Source of the DNA: Pseudomonadota bacterium | GTDB taxonomy: Bacteria > Myxococcota_A > UBA796 > SXON01 | NCBI GenBank assembly: GCA_030685065.1 | Contig: JAUXQH010000135.1 | Span: forward strand, 1-64,000 | Reading direction: 5' to 3' | Length of the DNA: 64,000 bases | Part shown: positions 57,140-64,000 of the stretch, piece after piece | How positions within the stretch are numbered: the stretch's first letter is position 1 | How the letters are laid out: every line of letters begins with the position of its first letter | The notes under the pieces: generated by a model | Databases searched by the model: none | What the model was told of the DNA's origin: nothing | Seen by the model: only the letters and a program-made list of their open reading frames with translations | Translations under genes and position numbers: made by a program

Positions 57140-58804
57140 TCAAGTTGCCGTGACAGGCGACGGGTCCTCGAAGGCGGCCGCCATGCGCTCGCGGAACAGC
57201 ATTCGTTCGATGCGATCGAGCAGGACGTCGAGCCCCTCTCCGGTCCTGGCGCTCACTGGGGAAGCCTCCCAATCCTCGACCATCGCGCGCACCCGGTCGG
57301 GGTCGGCCCGATCGATCTGGTTCACGACGACGAGCGTGGGGGTGTCCGCGGCGCCGAGCTCCTTCAACACCTGGTCTACCGTGCTCTTCTGCCCCTCGGC
57401 GTTCTCGTCGCCGGCGTCCACCACGTGGAGGAGAAGATCGGCCTCGAGCGCCTCGTCGAGGGTGCTCCGAAACGCGTGCACGAGATCCTTCGGGAGGTCG
57501 CGGATGAACCCGACGGTGTCGGTGAGGATGATCTCGCGATCCTCCGGGAAGCGCATTCGGCGGGAGGTCGGGTCGAGCGTGGCGAACAGCTTGTCTTCCG
57601 CGTCGACGTGGCTCTGTGTCATGCGATTGAGCAACGTGGATTTGCCGGCGTTCGTGTAGCCCACGATCGCGACCAGCGGGAGGCCTACGCGCTTGCGACG
57701 GTCGCGACGCATCGTTCGTTCGGCGGCGATCTCGTCGAGCTGGCGCTGGACGCGGTGGAGCCGTTCGTCCGCGCGGCGTCGATTGATCTCGAGCTTCGTC
57801 TCGCCGGGGCCCTGGCCGCCGATGCCGCCGGTGAGGCGGCTCATCGCCGTGGGCATGATGGCGAGGCGCGGCTTGCGGTAGCGGAGCTGGGCGAGCTCTA
57901 CCTGGAGCTTGCCTTCCCGCGTGGTGGCGCGCTGGCTGAAGATGTCCAGGATCAGCTGGGTGCGGTCGAGCACCTTGAGGTCTGTCTCCGTGGCGATGTT
58001 CCTTAGCTGCGAGGGCGAGAGCTCCTGATCGAACACGAGGACGTTGGCGCCGAGGTGCATGCACCGCAGCACGAGGTCCTTCAGCTTGCCTTCACCCACC
58101 ACGGTGCGCCCATCGATCTCCCGGCGTACCTGCAGCACCGAGTCGGCGATCTGCAGGCCGGCGGTGTGCGCGAGCCGGCCGAGCTCGTCGAGGGAGCGGC
58201 GGGCACCGCGCGGATCGCGCACGGTCACGCTCACGAGCACAGCGCTCTCTTGCCCGGTGATGGCCCGGGCCTCCGCTGCCGTTCGGAATTGGACCTCGAG
58301 GTCACGGATGAACGAGGAGAAATCCTCGTCCCAGCCGTGCACCGAGGGCACCTTTTCCACCCGCCACATCTCGGCGCCGCGCGCCGCGCCAGGGGGGAGG
58401 ATGACCCCGTACTCCAACGCGCCCGGGAGCCCGTCCGGCTGGGCCTGGATCACCACGACGGTGTCGAGGCGCAGGAGGGTGAGGTCCGTCAGGTCGTCCT
58501 TGCTCAGGCCCTCGCCGCGGAGGTGGGTGTGGACCAGCCGCAGGCCGCGGAAGCGACCGGCGCCCGCACGCTCGCGCCCCAGCTCGGGGATGAAGAGCTG
58601 ATGCGCGTCACCCACGATCACCTTGTCGACCATGCCGACGCGGTCGATGAGGAGCCCCACCTGCCGGTTGCACTCGCGCGACACCTCGGTGAGGCGGCGC
58701 GCGAGCTCTGGGGTGACGAAGCGCGTGGCGGGGATGCGGCGTTGGTAGAAGGACTGGAGGGCCTTGTTCTGGCTCGGCTTGAGGCCCTCGGTGTTTCCGA
58801 ACAA
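57140..58804 (-). CDS. hflX: GTPase HflX
   Basis: The 554-aa protein is the long form of HflX: an N-terminal extension with NTEGLKPSQ, the HflX domain (GEGKLKDL, FDQELSPSQ), the Gly-rich GGIGGQGPGETKLEIDRR-like loop (GGIGGQGPGETKLEI), then the G domain with GYTNAGKST, DTVGFIRDLP and NQID. HflX splits stalled or hibernating ribosomes. The start is TTG 58802-58804, which fits the family N-terminus, with AGGAG about 18 bases upstream. It follows two flotillin-like genes on the same strand. Confidence 0.93.
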   Translation of the reverse strand: MFGNTEGLKPSQNKALQSFYQRRIPATRFVTPELARRLTEVSRECNRQVGLLIDRVGMVDKVIVGDAHQLFIPELGRERAGAGRFRGLRLVHTHLRGEGLSKDDLTDLTLLRLDTVVVIQAQPDGLPGALEYGVILPPGAARGAEMWRVEKVPSVHGWDEDFSSFIRDLEVQFRTAAEARAITGQESAVLVSVTVRDPRGARRSLDELGRLAHTAGLQIADSVLQVRREIDGRTVVGEGKLKDLVLRCMHLGANVLVFDQELSPSQLRNIATETDLKVLDRTQLILDIFSQRATTREGKLQVELAQLRYRKPRLAIMPTAMSRLTGGIGGQGPGETKLEINRRRADERLHRVQRQLDEIAAERTMRRDRRKRVGLPLVAIVGYTNAGKSTLLNRMTQSHVDAEDKLFATLDPTSRRMRFPEDREIILTDTVGFIRDLPKDLVHAFRSTLDEALEADLLLHVVDAGDENAEGQKSTVDQVLKELGAADTPTLVVVNQIDRADPDRVRAMVEDWEASPVSARTGEGLDVLLDRIERMLFRERMAAAFEDPSPVTAT

Positions 58805-58837
58805 CGTTTCGATGATCTGACTCCTGCGGGGTGGCCG

Positions 58838-60070
58838 CTACTTGGTTGCGACGCGCTCGATGATCTGGGGCAGATCGATCCCCAGCGCGCCCTTCAGCTC
58901 CTCGACGAGCGTGACGGCCCTTCGCGCGCTGACGTCCGCGTCCGGGGGAAGCACGGTGAGGCGATGCACCTTGACCTGCTGGATGGTAGACACCAGCTGC
59001 CCCATCGTCGCCTGTAGTTTCTGCATCAGGAAGATGTCGCGCGACGCGGCGCCGCCGTTCTTCCAGGTGGTGATCATCTGCTCGAGAACGTGGTTGGTCG
59101 CGCGCCCGTCCTCCACGATCTTGGCGGCCGCGCCCTTGGCGTTGGAGCTCGCGGCTTCCATCTCGGCCTGCGCGGGCGCGATCACGTCCGCCTCGAGCTG
59201 CCGGCGCACCTGCTCCACGCGGGCGGCCTGCACTTTGAGTTCACCTTCCGCACGTGCGACCATGGCCTTGACCCGGCCGACCTCCTCGGCGATGAGGGCC
59301 TCCCGCCGCGAGAGGGTCTCCATGAGGCGCCGCTCGGTCTGGGTGCGCGCGATCTCGATCTCGGACTCGAGCTCGGACACGCGCGCACGCTCGCGCGATC
59401 CGGCGTCCTGGATGATCGAACGGGCGCGCGCGTTGGTCTCCGCCACCTTGGAGCGCATGATCAGGTCGGCGGAGCTCTTCCGGCCGATGCTGTTGAGGTA
59501 GCCCTTCTCGTCGGACACGTTCTGGATCTTCAGCGTGTCGAGCGCGAGGCCGAGGCGGGTGAGGTCGTGCTCGGCTTCTTCGAGGAGCTTCTCGGCGAAC
59601 GCGATCTTGTCCTCGTTGACCTGCTCGGGGGTGAGCTGGGAGAGGACGCCGCGCAGGTTGCCCTCGAGCGTGTCCTTCGCGACCTGGACGATGTCCTTCC
59701 GCGCGTAGCCCATGAACCGCTCGATCGCGTTGTTGAGGATGGGCTCGTGCCCCGAGATCTTGACGTTGGCCACGCCCTGGACGGTGAGCGGGATGCCGCC
59801 CTTCGAATACGCGTTCGTGACGCTCACCTCGATGATCATGTTGGTGAGGTCGACGCGGTCGACGGTCTCCAACAGCGGGATGCGCACCGAGCGGCCGCCC
59901 TTCACGATGCGGTAGCCGACGGCTCGCCCCTCGAGCTGGCGCGTGGTGCCCGAGAAGATGAGGACCTCGTTGGGGCCGCAGATGTAGAGCAGGTTCCGCA
60001 GGACGACGAGGGCGCACACCGCGAAAAAGCCGACGACGAAGAGGAGGACAACCGGGACGAGAAGGCTCAC
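58838..60070 (-). CDS. Flotillin-like SPFH-domain membrane protein (second copy)
   Basis: The 410-aa protein has one N-terminal membrane segment (residues about 3-24), an SPFH/band 7 domain (about 28-200: NEVLIFSGTTR, NAYSKGGIPLTVQGVANVKI), and a long Glu/Ala coiled coil (about 210-320). Proteins of this type form membrane microdomain scaffolds. Its GTG start overlaps the stop of the first copy (GTGA). It shares NAYSKGGIPL and the SIGRK/SIGRE segment with that copy, so the pair arose by duplication. Confidence 0.88.
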   Translation of the reverse strand: MSLLVPVVLLFVVGFFAVCALVVLRNLLYICGPNEVLIFSGTTRQLEGRAVGYRIVKGGRSVRIPLLETVDRVDLTNMIIEVSVTNAYSKGGIPLTVQGVANVKISGHEPILNNAIERFMGYARKDIVQVAKDTLEGNLRGVLSQLTPEQVNEDKIAFAEKLLEEAEHDLTRLGLALDTLKIQNVSDEKGYLNSIGRKSSADLIMRSKVAETNARARSIIQDAGSRERARVSELESEIEIARTQTERRLMETLSRREALIAEEVGRVKAMVARAEGELKVQAARVEQVRRQLEADVIAPAQAEMEAASSNAKGAAAKIVEDGRATNHVLEQMITTWKNGGAASRDIFLMQKLQATMGQLVSTIQQVKVHRLTVLPPDADVSARRAVTLVEELKGALGIDLPQIIERVATK

Positions 60071-61344
60071 GACTTGATCTCCGCGCTGGAGGAGGAGCGG
60101 GCGAGGGTGCCGGTGACGTCGACGCCGGTGGTGGCGCTGAGCTCCTGGAGCACCTGCTTGACCATGGCCGGGTAGCCGGCGACGAACGCGGCGAGGGCCT
60201 TCCCATCACCCCGGTCGATGACGGTGACCTCTCCGACCTCGATGCTGTTCACGCGTGCCACGACGGTGGACATGATCTGCTCCAGCTGCTGGATGAGGAA
60301 GATGTCCCGCGCGTCGTTCCCCGCGGAGGCCCAGGTGCGGGTGAGCATCTCGAGGACCTCGGCCATGCCCGCGCCGTTCTCGGCGATGACCGAGGCTTCG
60401 CCGCGAGCGCGGAGCGCTTCCGCCTGCTGCTGGGCCCGGGCGGGGAGCACGACATCGGCGATGAGGCGGGTCTGCTCGAGCTTCTTGCGGATCTCCTGGA
60501 GCTCCTGCTCCGCCTCGGCCCGCGCCTCCGCGGCGAGCTGGCCCGTGCGCTCCTCCTCCGACTTGGCCGTCCCCTCGAGGTCCGCCTTGATCTTGCGCAG
60601 CTCGTTCTGCTTCTTTCCGATGCGGGCCTCGGCCTGTTCCACGGCGATCTTGCCGCCCTGGTTGGCCAGGGCCTCGGCCATCTCGGCCTCGCTCTTGGCC
60701 TGGGACTCGGCGATGTCCGCCACCATCAGGACGTTGGCGATGCGCTCGCGGCCGATGCTGTCGAGGTACTTCACGTCGTCGTAGACGTTCAGGACGCGGA
60801 GCGTGTCGAGCTGGATGCCGAGCTTCCGGAGGTCGTCCTCGGCTTCGTCGAGCAGGGTGTTGGCGAACTTCAGGCGATCTTCGTTGACCTCCTCGGGGGT
60901 GAGCCGGGAGAGCACGCCACGGAGGTGCCCCTCGAGGGACTCCTTCGCGACGCGGCTGATCTCACCGGGATCGCGGCCGAGAAACCGCTCGACCGCGTTC
61001 ATGATGACCTTCGGATCGCTCGACACCTTCACGTTGGAGATCGCGTGCAGGTTCAGCGGGATGCCACCCTTCGAGTACGCGTTGGTGACGTGCAGGTCGA
61101 GCGGGATGGTCGACAGGTTCATGGCGTCGACCCGTTCGAGCAGCGGCACGCGGAAGGTGCGGCCTCCGAAGACGAGTCGGTACCCGACCTCCGAGCCGTC
61201 GGCCATCTCGCGCTTCCGGCCCGAGAAGATCAGCACCTGATCAGGGCGGCAGATGAAGATGAACTGTTTGGCGATGGCGACGGCCATGAGGAGGCCGAAG
61301 CCGAGCCCCGTGGCGAGGCAAAGTGCGGTTACGAGCTCTTCCAA
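60067..61344 (-). CDS. Flotillin-like SPFH-domain membrane protein (first copy)
   Basis: The 425-aa protein has an N-terminal membrane segment (residues about 5-28), an SPFH domain (QVLIFSGRKREM, NAYSKGGIPLNLHAISNVKV, VNEDRLKFANTLLDEAEDD), and a long coiled coil rich in Glu, Ala, Gln and Lys (residues about 210-320). It is probably a membrane-scaffold partner of the second copy and of the NfeD-like protein encoded just upstream. The NfeD stop is ten bases before its start. Confidence 0.88.
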   Translation of the reverse strand: MEELVTALCLATGLGFGLLMAVAIAKQFIFICRPDQVLIFSGRKREMADGSEVGYRLVFGGRTFRVPLLERVDAMNLSTIPLDLHVTNAYSKGGIPLNLHAISNVKVSSDPKVIMNAVERFLGRDPGEISRVAKESLEGHLRGVLSRLTPEEVNEDRLKFANTLLDEAEDDLRKLGIQLDTLRVLNVYDDVKYLDSIGRERIANVLMVADIAESQAKSEAEMAEALANQGGKIAVEQAEARIGKKQNELRKIKADLEGTAKSEEERTGQLAAEARAEAEQELQEIRKKLEQTRLIADVVLPARAQQQAEALRARGEASVIAENGAGMAEVLEMLTRTWASAGNDARDIFLIQQLEQIMSTVVARVNSIEVGEVTVIDRGDGKALAAFVAGYPAMVKQVLQELSATTGVDVTGTLARSSSSAEIKS

Positions 61345-61354
61345 GAGGGCTCCT

Positions 61355-62026
61355 TCAGGAGGGGGTGGAGACGGCTGGTGGGGGGCGCCGATCGGGAGTG
61401 GCGGGGGTCACATCGGCGGTGCCGCCGGACACGTCCACCACGAGGACACGTTCGCCACGTTCGAGGAGGCGGCCTTCCTTCGTGGTAGCGGGCAGCTCGA
61501 GGGTCTGGCCGTTGTGCACGAGGCGCACCTTGCCGAGCTTGCCCGGGCCCATCGTGAGGACGACCTCTGCGTCCCGCCCGCGGAGGGTGCGGGCGTCCAA
61601 GGCGCTGGAGACGGTGTCCCGGGAAATGGCGCGCAGGAGCGTCGTGACGCCGGCACCCACGCCGGCCCCGGTGACGGCGGAGAGCACGAGCGTGAAGAGC
61701 CAGGGGGTCGACAACAGGGAGAGGAGGAGGCCCGTCATCCCGAAGGCGGCGAGCGCGAAGGTCCAGAACCGCAGCGAGAGGATGGTCAGCGCGATGGCGC
61801 TGAAGCCCTGAAGGATCCCTTCATGGTCCTGCCCGTGCACCGCGAGGTCCTTTCCCAGGCCGTGCTGGCCGTGCTCGTGATCCAGCTCGTGCCCGTGATC
61901 CAGCTCGTGCCCTGCGTCCGCCGAGCCTCCGTCGCCCTCGACGTCCTTGCCCCCACCGAACATCGAGGCCGCGATGAGGATGCCGCCGAGCACGAGGCTT
62001 CCGGCGTAGAGCGCGAGGAGGGTCAC
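61355..62026 (-). CDS. NfeD/YuaF-like membrane protein with His-rich loop
   Basis: The 223-aa protein has an N-terminal membrane segment, a His/Asp-rich loop (HELDHGHELDHEHGQHG, residues about 40-57), two more membrane segments (about 75-135), and a C-terminal OB-like beta domain (LRGRDAEVVLTMGPGKLG, GERVLVVDVSGG). NfeD proteins are encoded next to flotillins and act with them. The His-rich loop is unusual and may bind metal. GTG 62024-62026 is the start. It heads the flotillin pair. Confidence 0.8.
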   Translation of the reverse strand: MTLLALYAGSLVLGGILIAASMFGGGKDVEGDGGSADAGHELDHGHELDHEHGQHGLGKDLAVHGQDHEGILQGFSAIALTILSLRFWTFALAAFGMTGLLLSLLSTPWLFTLVLSAVTGAGVGAGVTTLLRAISRDTVSSALDARTLRGRDAEVVLTMGPGKLGKVRLVHNGQTLELPATTKEGRLLERGERVLVVDVSGGTADVTPATPDRRPPPAVSTPS

Positions 62027-62057
62027 GATGGAATCCTGGCAGGTCGATGCGAGGAAA

Positions 62058-62390
62058 TCAACGGCCGCGCGCGAGGTTGAGCCACCCGGCGATGAAGCAG
62101 ATGCCCCCGAGCGGGGTGATCGCGCCCAGGATCGGCAGGTCGAGCAGCACCAGCATGTAGAGGCTGCCGCTGAAGATCAGGATGCCGCACAGGAAGAGGA
62201 GGCTCGTCAAGCGGCGTGGCACGGGGGCCAGGGAGAGCGCCAGGAGAGCCACGGCGTGGACGAGGTGGTAGCTCGAAGCGGTGTGCCAGGTTTCGAGCCG
62301 CTCGGGCGTGACCCGGCTCTCCAGCGCGTGGGCACCGAAGGCCCCCGCGGCGACGGCGGTGGCCCCGAGCAGCGCGGCGATACGCCTCAT
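62058..62390 (-). CDS. DUF423 membrane protein
   Basis: The 110-aa protein has four hydrophobic segments and the DUF423 wording (GAFGAHAL, then SSYHLVHAVALLAL, GSLYMLVL, ITPLGGICFIAGWLNL). It is an inner-membrane protein of unknown function, found widely in bacteria. Its ATG overlaps the stop of the DUF1450 gene (ATGA), and the NfeD-like gene follows after 31 bases. Confidence 0.9.
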   Translation of the reverse strand: MRRIAALLGATAVAAGAFGAHALESRVTPERLETWHTASSYHLVHAVALLALSLAPVPRRLTSLLFLCGILIFSGSLYMLVLLDLPILGAITPLGGICFIAGWLNLARGR

Positions 62391-62608
62391 TCGGCGCCCC
62401 CGAGCGCCGAGAGGGCGGCCACGAGCTCGTCGGAGCCGCTGAACCGCATCGTGGCGCCGTCGATCCGGCAGATGAGGGAATGCTCGCAGGCTTCACACCG
62501 ATCGAAGCACTCGACGGTGGACAACGCGCCACCGGCAGCGGCCACGCGCGCGGGGAGGCCGGGATCGTGGCGCCCCATGCCGGTAGCGCAGACGACGACC
62601 TCGATCAT
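62387..62608 (-). CDS. DUF1450-like small cysteine protein
   Basis: The 73-aa protein has ECFDRCEACEHSLIC, matching the Cys pattern of DUF1450 (YuzB-type), followed by IDGATMRFSGSDELVAAL. The family has a thioredoxin/ferredoxin-like fold and may bind a metal or Fe-S cluster; function is unknown. ATG 62606-62608 is the start; an in-frame extension upstream does not look like the family. It is the first gene of the minus-strand set that ends with hflX. Confidence 0.7.
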   Translation of the reverse strand: MIEVVVCATGMGRHDPGLPARVAAAGGALSTVECFDRCEACEHSLICRIDGATMRFSGSDELVAALSALGGAE

Positions 62609-62773
62609 TGGGCCCCGACAGGGGAATAGTGGGCGGACATGTCGGCGGTGTATCCTGCCGTCGGTTGGCGCGAGGGCTGGGTTGGAGCCTCCTCCGGTCC
62701 TGTCACGCGACGAGCGCGTGCTGAACGTGATCCTCGTCATGCGGACATATTCTGGTCTTGCAGAAGAGATCGT

Positions 62774-62789
62774 CTGAACATACGTTCAG
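62774..62789 (+). promoter_or_regulatory. SOS box (LexA operator) of the Myxococcus type
   Basis: CTGAACATACGTTCAG is a 6-bp inverted repeat (CTGAAC-N4-GTTCAG) followed by G. It agrees with the LexA consensus reported for Myxococcus at all but one position. It ends three bases before the imuA ATG. A candidate -10 (TATTCT) lies at 62748-62753. LexA bound here would block transcription of imuA-imuB until DNA damage. Confidence 0.7.
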
Positions 62790-62792
62790 GGC

Positions 62793-63626
62793 ATGTCCCA
62801 GTTGCCCCTCCGGCTCGTGCCCTCCCGGGTTGACATCGGGACGCGTCCTCTGCGCGAGGTCGCCGGGGTTCCAGTACGGGCGCAACCCGAGCCCGTCCCT
62901 CCCGTATCGGCGCGGTCGGCGGCGATCGAGCGGCTGCGTGCGCTGGTGGGCTCGCGCGGTCGGGTGGGGATCGTACCTCCGCCACCGGAGCCCATGGTCC
63001 CCGACCTGCCGTCGCTCGCGCCGGGGCATCTCTCCACGGGGATCCTGGGTCTCGATGCGTGGCTGCACGGGTGGCCCCAACCGGGGCCGGTCGAGCTGGT
63101 CGGCCCCGCGGGGAGCGGTCGGCTCGCGTTGGTGATCCCGCTGATCGAGCGTCTCACCCGGCAGGGACGCTCGGTGCTTCTCGTGGATCCGCTCCATCAG
63201 GTACACCCCCCTGGTCTGGGGCGATCCGACATGTCCCGCCTGGTGATGGTCCGTCCGCCCGGGGAGCGGGCGGCCTGGGCCGCCGAACAGGTGGCGCGTT
63301 CGGGCGCGGTCGACATGCTGCTGGTGCTCGACGCGCCGCCGCTGGGGAGAGGGGGGGTGCGGCTCGCCCGTGCGGCCGAGGCGGGCGGCATGGTCGTGTT
63401 CGTGCTCACCGAGCGCCCAGAGGCCGAGCTCCCGGCCTCGTTGCGCATCGAGACCGCGGGGTGGCAGGGGGATCACGTGCGGGTGCGCTGCACCCGCAGC
63501 CGGGATGGGCGGATGGTGGGGGAGCGGTTGATCGCGCCCTCCGAGGCCCCGATGTGCTCCAGGATGTCTGCTTCTCCGTCCTCGGCCTGGGTCGCGTCGC
63601 GACCGCGTCGCGTCGGAGCCGGCTGA
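62793..63626 (+). CDS. imuA: ImuA-like RecA-fold mutasome protein
   Basis: The 277-aa protein has a RecA-like core starting GHLSTGILGLDAWL, then a P-loop-like segment (LVGPAGSGRLALVIPL) where the usual Lys is Arg, and SVLLVDPLHQVHPP. This is the ImuA/SulA-like layout. ImuA acts with ImuB and DnaE2 in SOS-induced mutagenic repair. The C-terminal 35 residues are Ser/Arg-rich. It lies directly behind an SOS box and overlaps imuB by one base (TGATG). Confidence 0.82.
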   Translation: MSQLPLRLVPSRVDIGTRPLREVAGVPVRAQPEPVPPVSARSAAIERLRALVGSRGRVGIVPPPPEPMVPDLPSLAPGHLSTGILGLDAWLHGWPQPGPVELVGPAGSGRLALVIPLIERLTRQGRSVLLVDPLHQVHPPGLGRSDMSRLVMVRPPGERAAWAAEQVARSGAVDMLLVLDAPPLGRGGVRLARAAEAGGMVVFVLTERPEAELPASLRIETAGWQGDHVRVRCTRSRDGRMVGERLIAPSEAPMCSRMSASPSSAWVASRPRRVGAG

Positions 63627-64000
63627 TGCGGCGTGGCTTCCTCGCCATTCATCTTCCCGGGTTCCGGCTGGAGCGTTGCGGGTGGGATCCACAACTCCCA
63701 GCTGTGCTCGTCGCCGTCGCGCGGGGCGCGGAGCGGGTCCTCTCGCTCTCGTTACCCGCGGGGCAGGCTGGCATTCGCCTTGGGATGACGCTGGCGGCCG
63801 CCCGCGCACAGCTCCCCGAAGTGCGCGTCGAGCGGCTCGATCCCGCGGGCGAGCTCGCCGATCTCGAAGCGCTGTGCGTCGCGCTCTGCCGCTTCACGCC
63901 GGCCGCCCGCCCGGTACCCCCCGATGCGCTGCTCCTCGAGGTCGGATCGGTCGCGCTCGCGCCCATCCGAGCCTGCCTCGCCGAGCTCGGCCACGTCTGC
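63626..64000 (+). CDS. imuB: ImuB-like Y-family polymerase homologue (3' end outside window)
   Basis: The first 125 residues are in the window. They start MRRGFLAIHLPGFRLER, the N-terminal strand of the Y-family palm, with IHLPGF in place of the metal-binding DxDxFF motif. Loss of the catalytic Asp residues is a known feature of ImuB, which serves as an adaptor linking DnaE2 to the clamp. RLGMTLAAARAQLPEV matches the following helix. The gene follows imuA with a one-base overlap, and a dnaE2 gene would be expected beyond the window. Confidence 0.8.
   Translation, partial: MRRGFLAIHLPGFRLERCGWDPQLPAVLVAVARGAERVLSLSLPAGQAGIRLGMTLAAARAQLPEVRVERLDPAGELADLEALCVALCRFTPAARPVPPDALLLEVGSVALAPIRACLAELGHVC

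Overview
The window is GC-rich, densely coding bacterial chromosome. It most resembles Myxococcota or a neighbouring lineage of the former Deltaproteobacteria. The main signs are many predicted lipoproteins with Asp/Thr-repeat tethers, a MopE-type Cys/Asp protein, FG-GAP beta-propeller lipoproteins, frequent GTG/TTG starts, and a CTGAAC-N4-GTTCAG SOS box in front of an ImuA-like gene. I see no rRNA, tRNA, CRISPR array, insertion sequence or integrase. Taxonomy is inference from gene style, not from a marker search.

Left end (1-7036): two tandem gpV/VgrG-type spike proteins on the minus strand, the second with a long Gly/Ser tail leaving the window, suggest the edge of a contractile injection system locus. 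Next come a MopE-like lipoprotein, an alpha/beta-hydrolase lipoprotein, an FAD oxidoreductase with a Rieske domain, and a small hydrophilic protein. From 7039 to 25245 lie housekeeping and accessory genes: an M32 carboxypeptidase, a YkgJ-type metal-chelating protein abutting a nuclease-helicase fusion, two FG-GAP lipoproteins, a patatin, an MFS transporter with an IMPase-family phosphatase, glgC, an OmpA-domain protein, hutI, a cytosine deaminase and tatA. A gene-free stretch of about 420 bases (25246-25669) carries a strong hairpin terminator.

Centre (25670-38051): a minus-strand lipoprotein hydrolase and RluA-type synthase stand head to head with a Lon-like protease whose ATPase motifs look degenerate but whose Ser-Lys dyad is intact. 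Then come lnt with an enoyl-CoA hydratase, and a divergent chaperone hub with groES-groEL on the minus strand and dnaK-dnaJ on the plus strand.

38107-46548 is one tightly overlapping Bat (MoxR/VWA) operon: MoxR, DUF58, a membrane-anchored lipoprotein, BatA, a BatB-BatC fusion, BatD, BatE and a BamE-like lipoprotein. A B12-binding-type radical SAM protein, a GNAT acetyltransferase and a histidine kinase/NtrC-type regulator pair follow. The kinase and regulator are separated by a hairpin that abuts the regulator start.

Right end (52037-64000): two parvulin-type chaperones lead into pdxA (a surA-pdxA arrangement). A hairpin-filled gap separates pdxA from three related small lipoproteins. A minus-strand set, DUF1450, DUF423, NfeD-like, two flotillin-like SPFH proteins and HflX, recalls the hflX-hflK-hflC grouping. 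The window closes with the SOS-type imuA-imuB mutasome genes. Adjacent genes often overlap by 4 bases (ATGA, GTGA, TTGA), implying translational coupling through much of the window.
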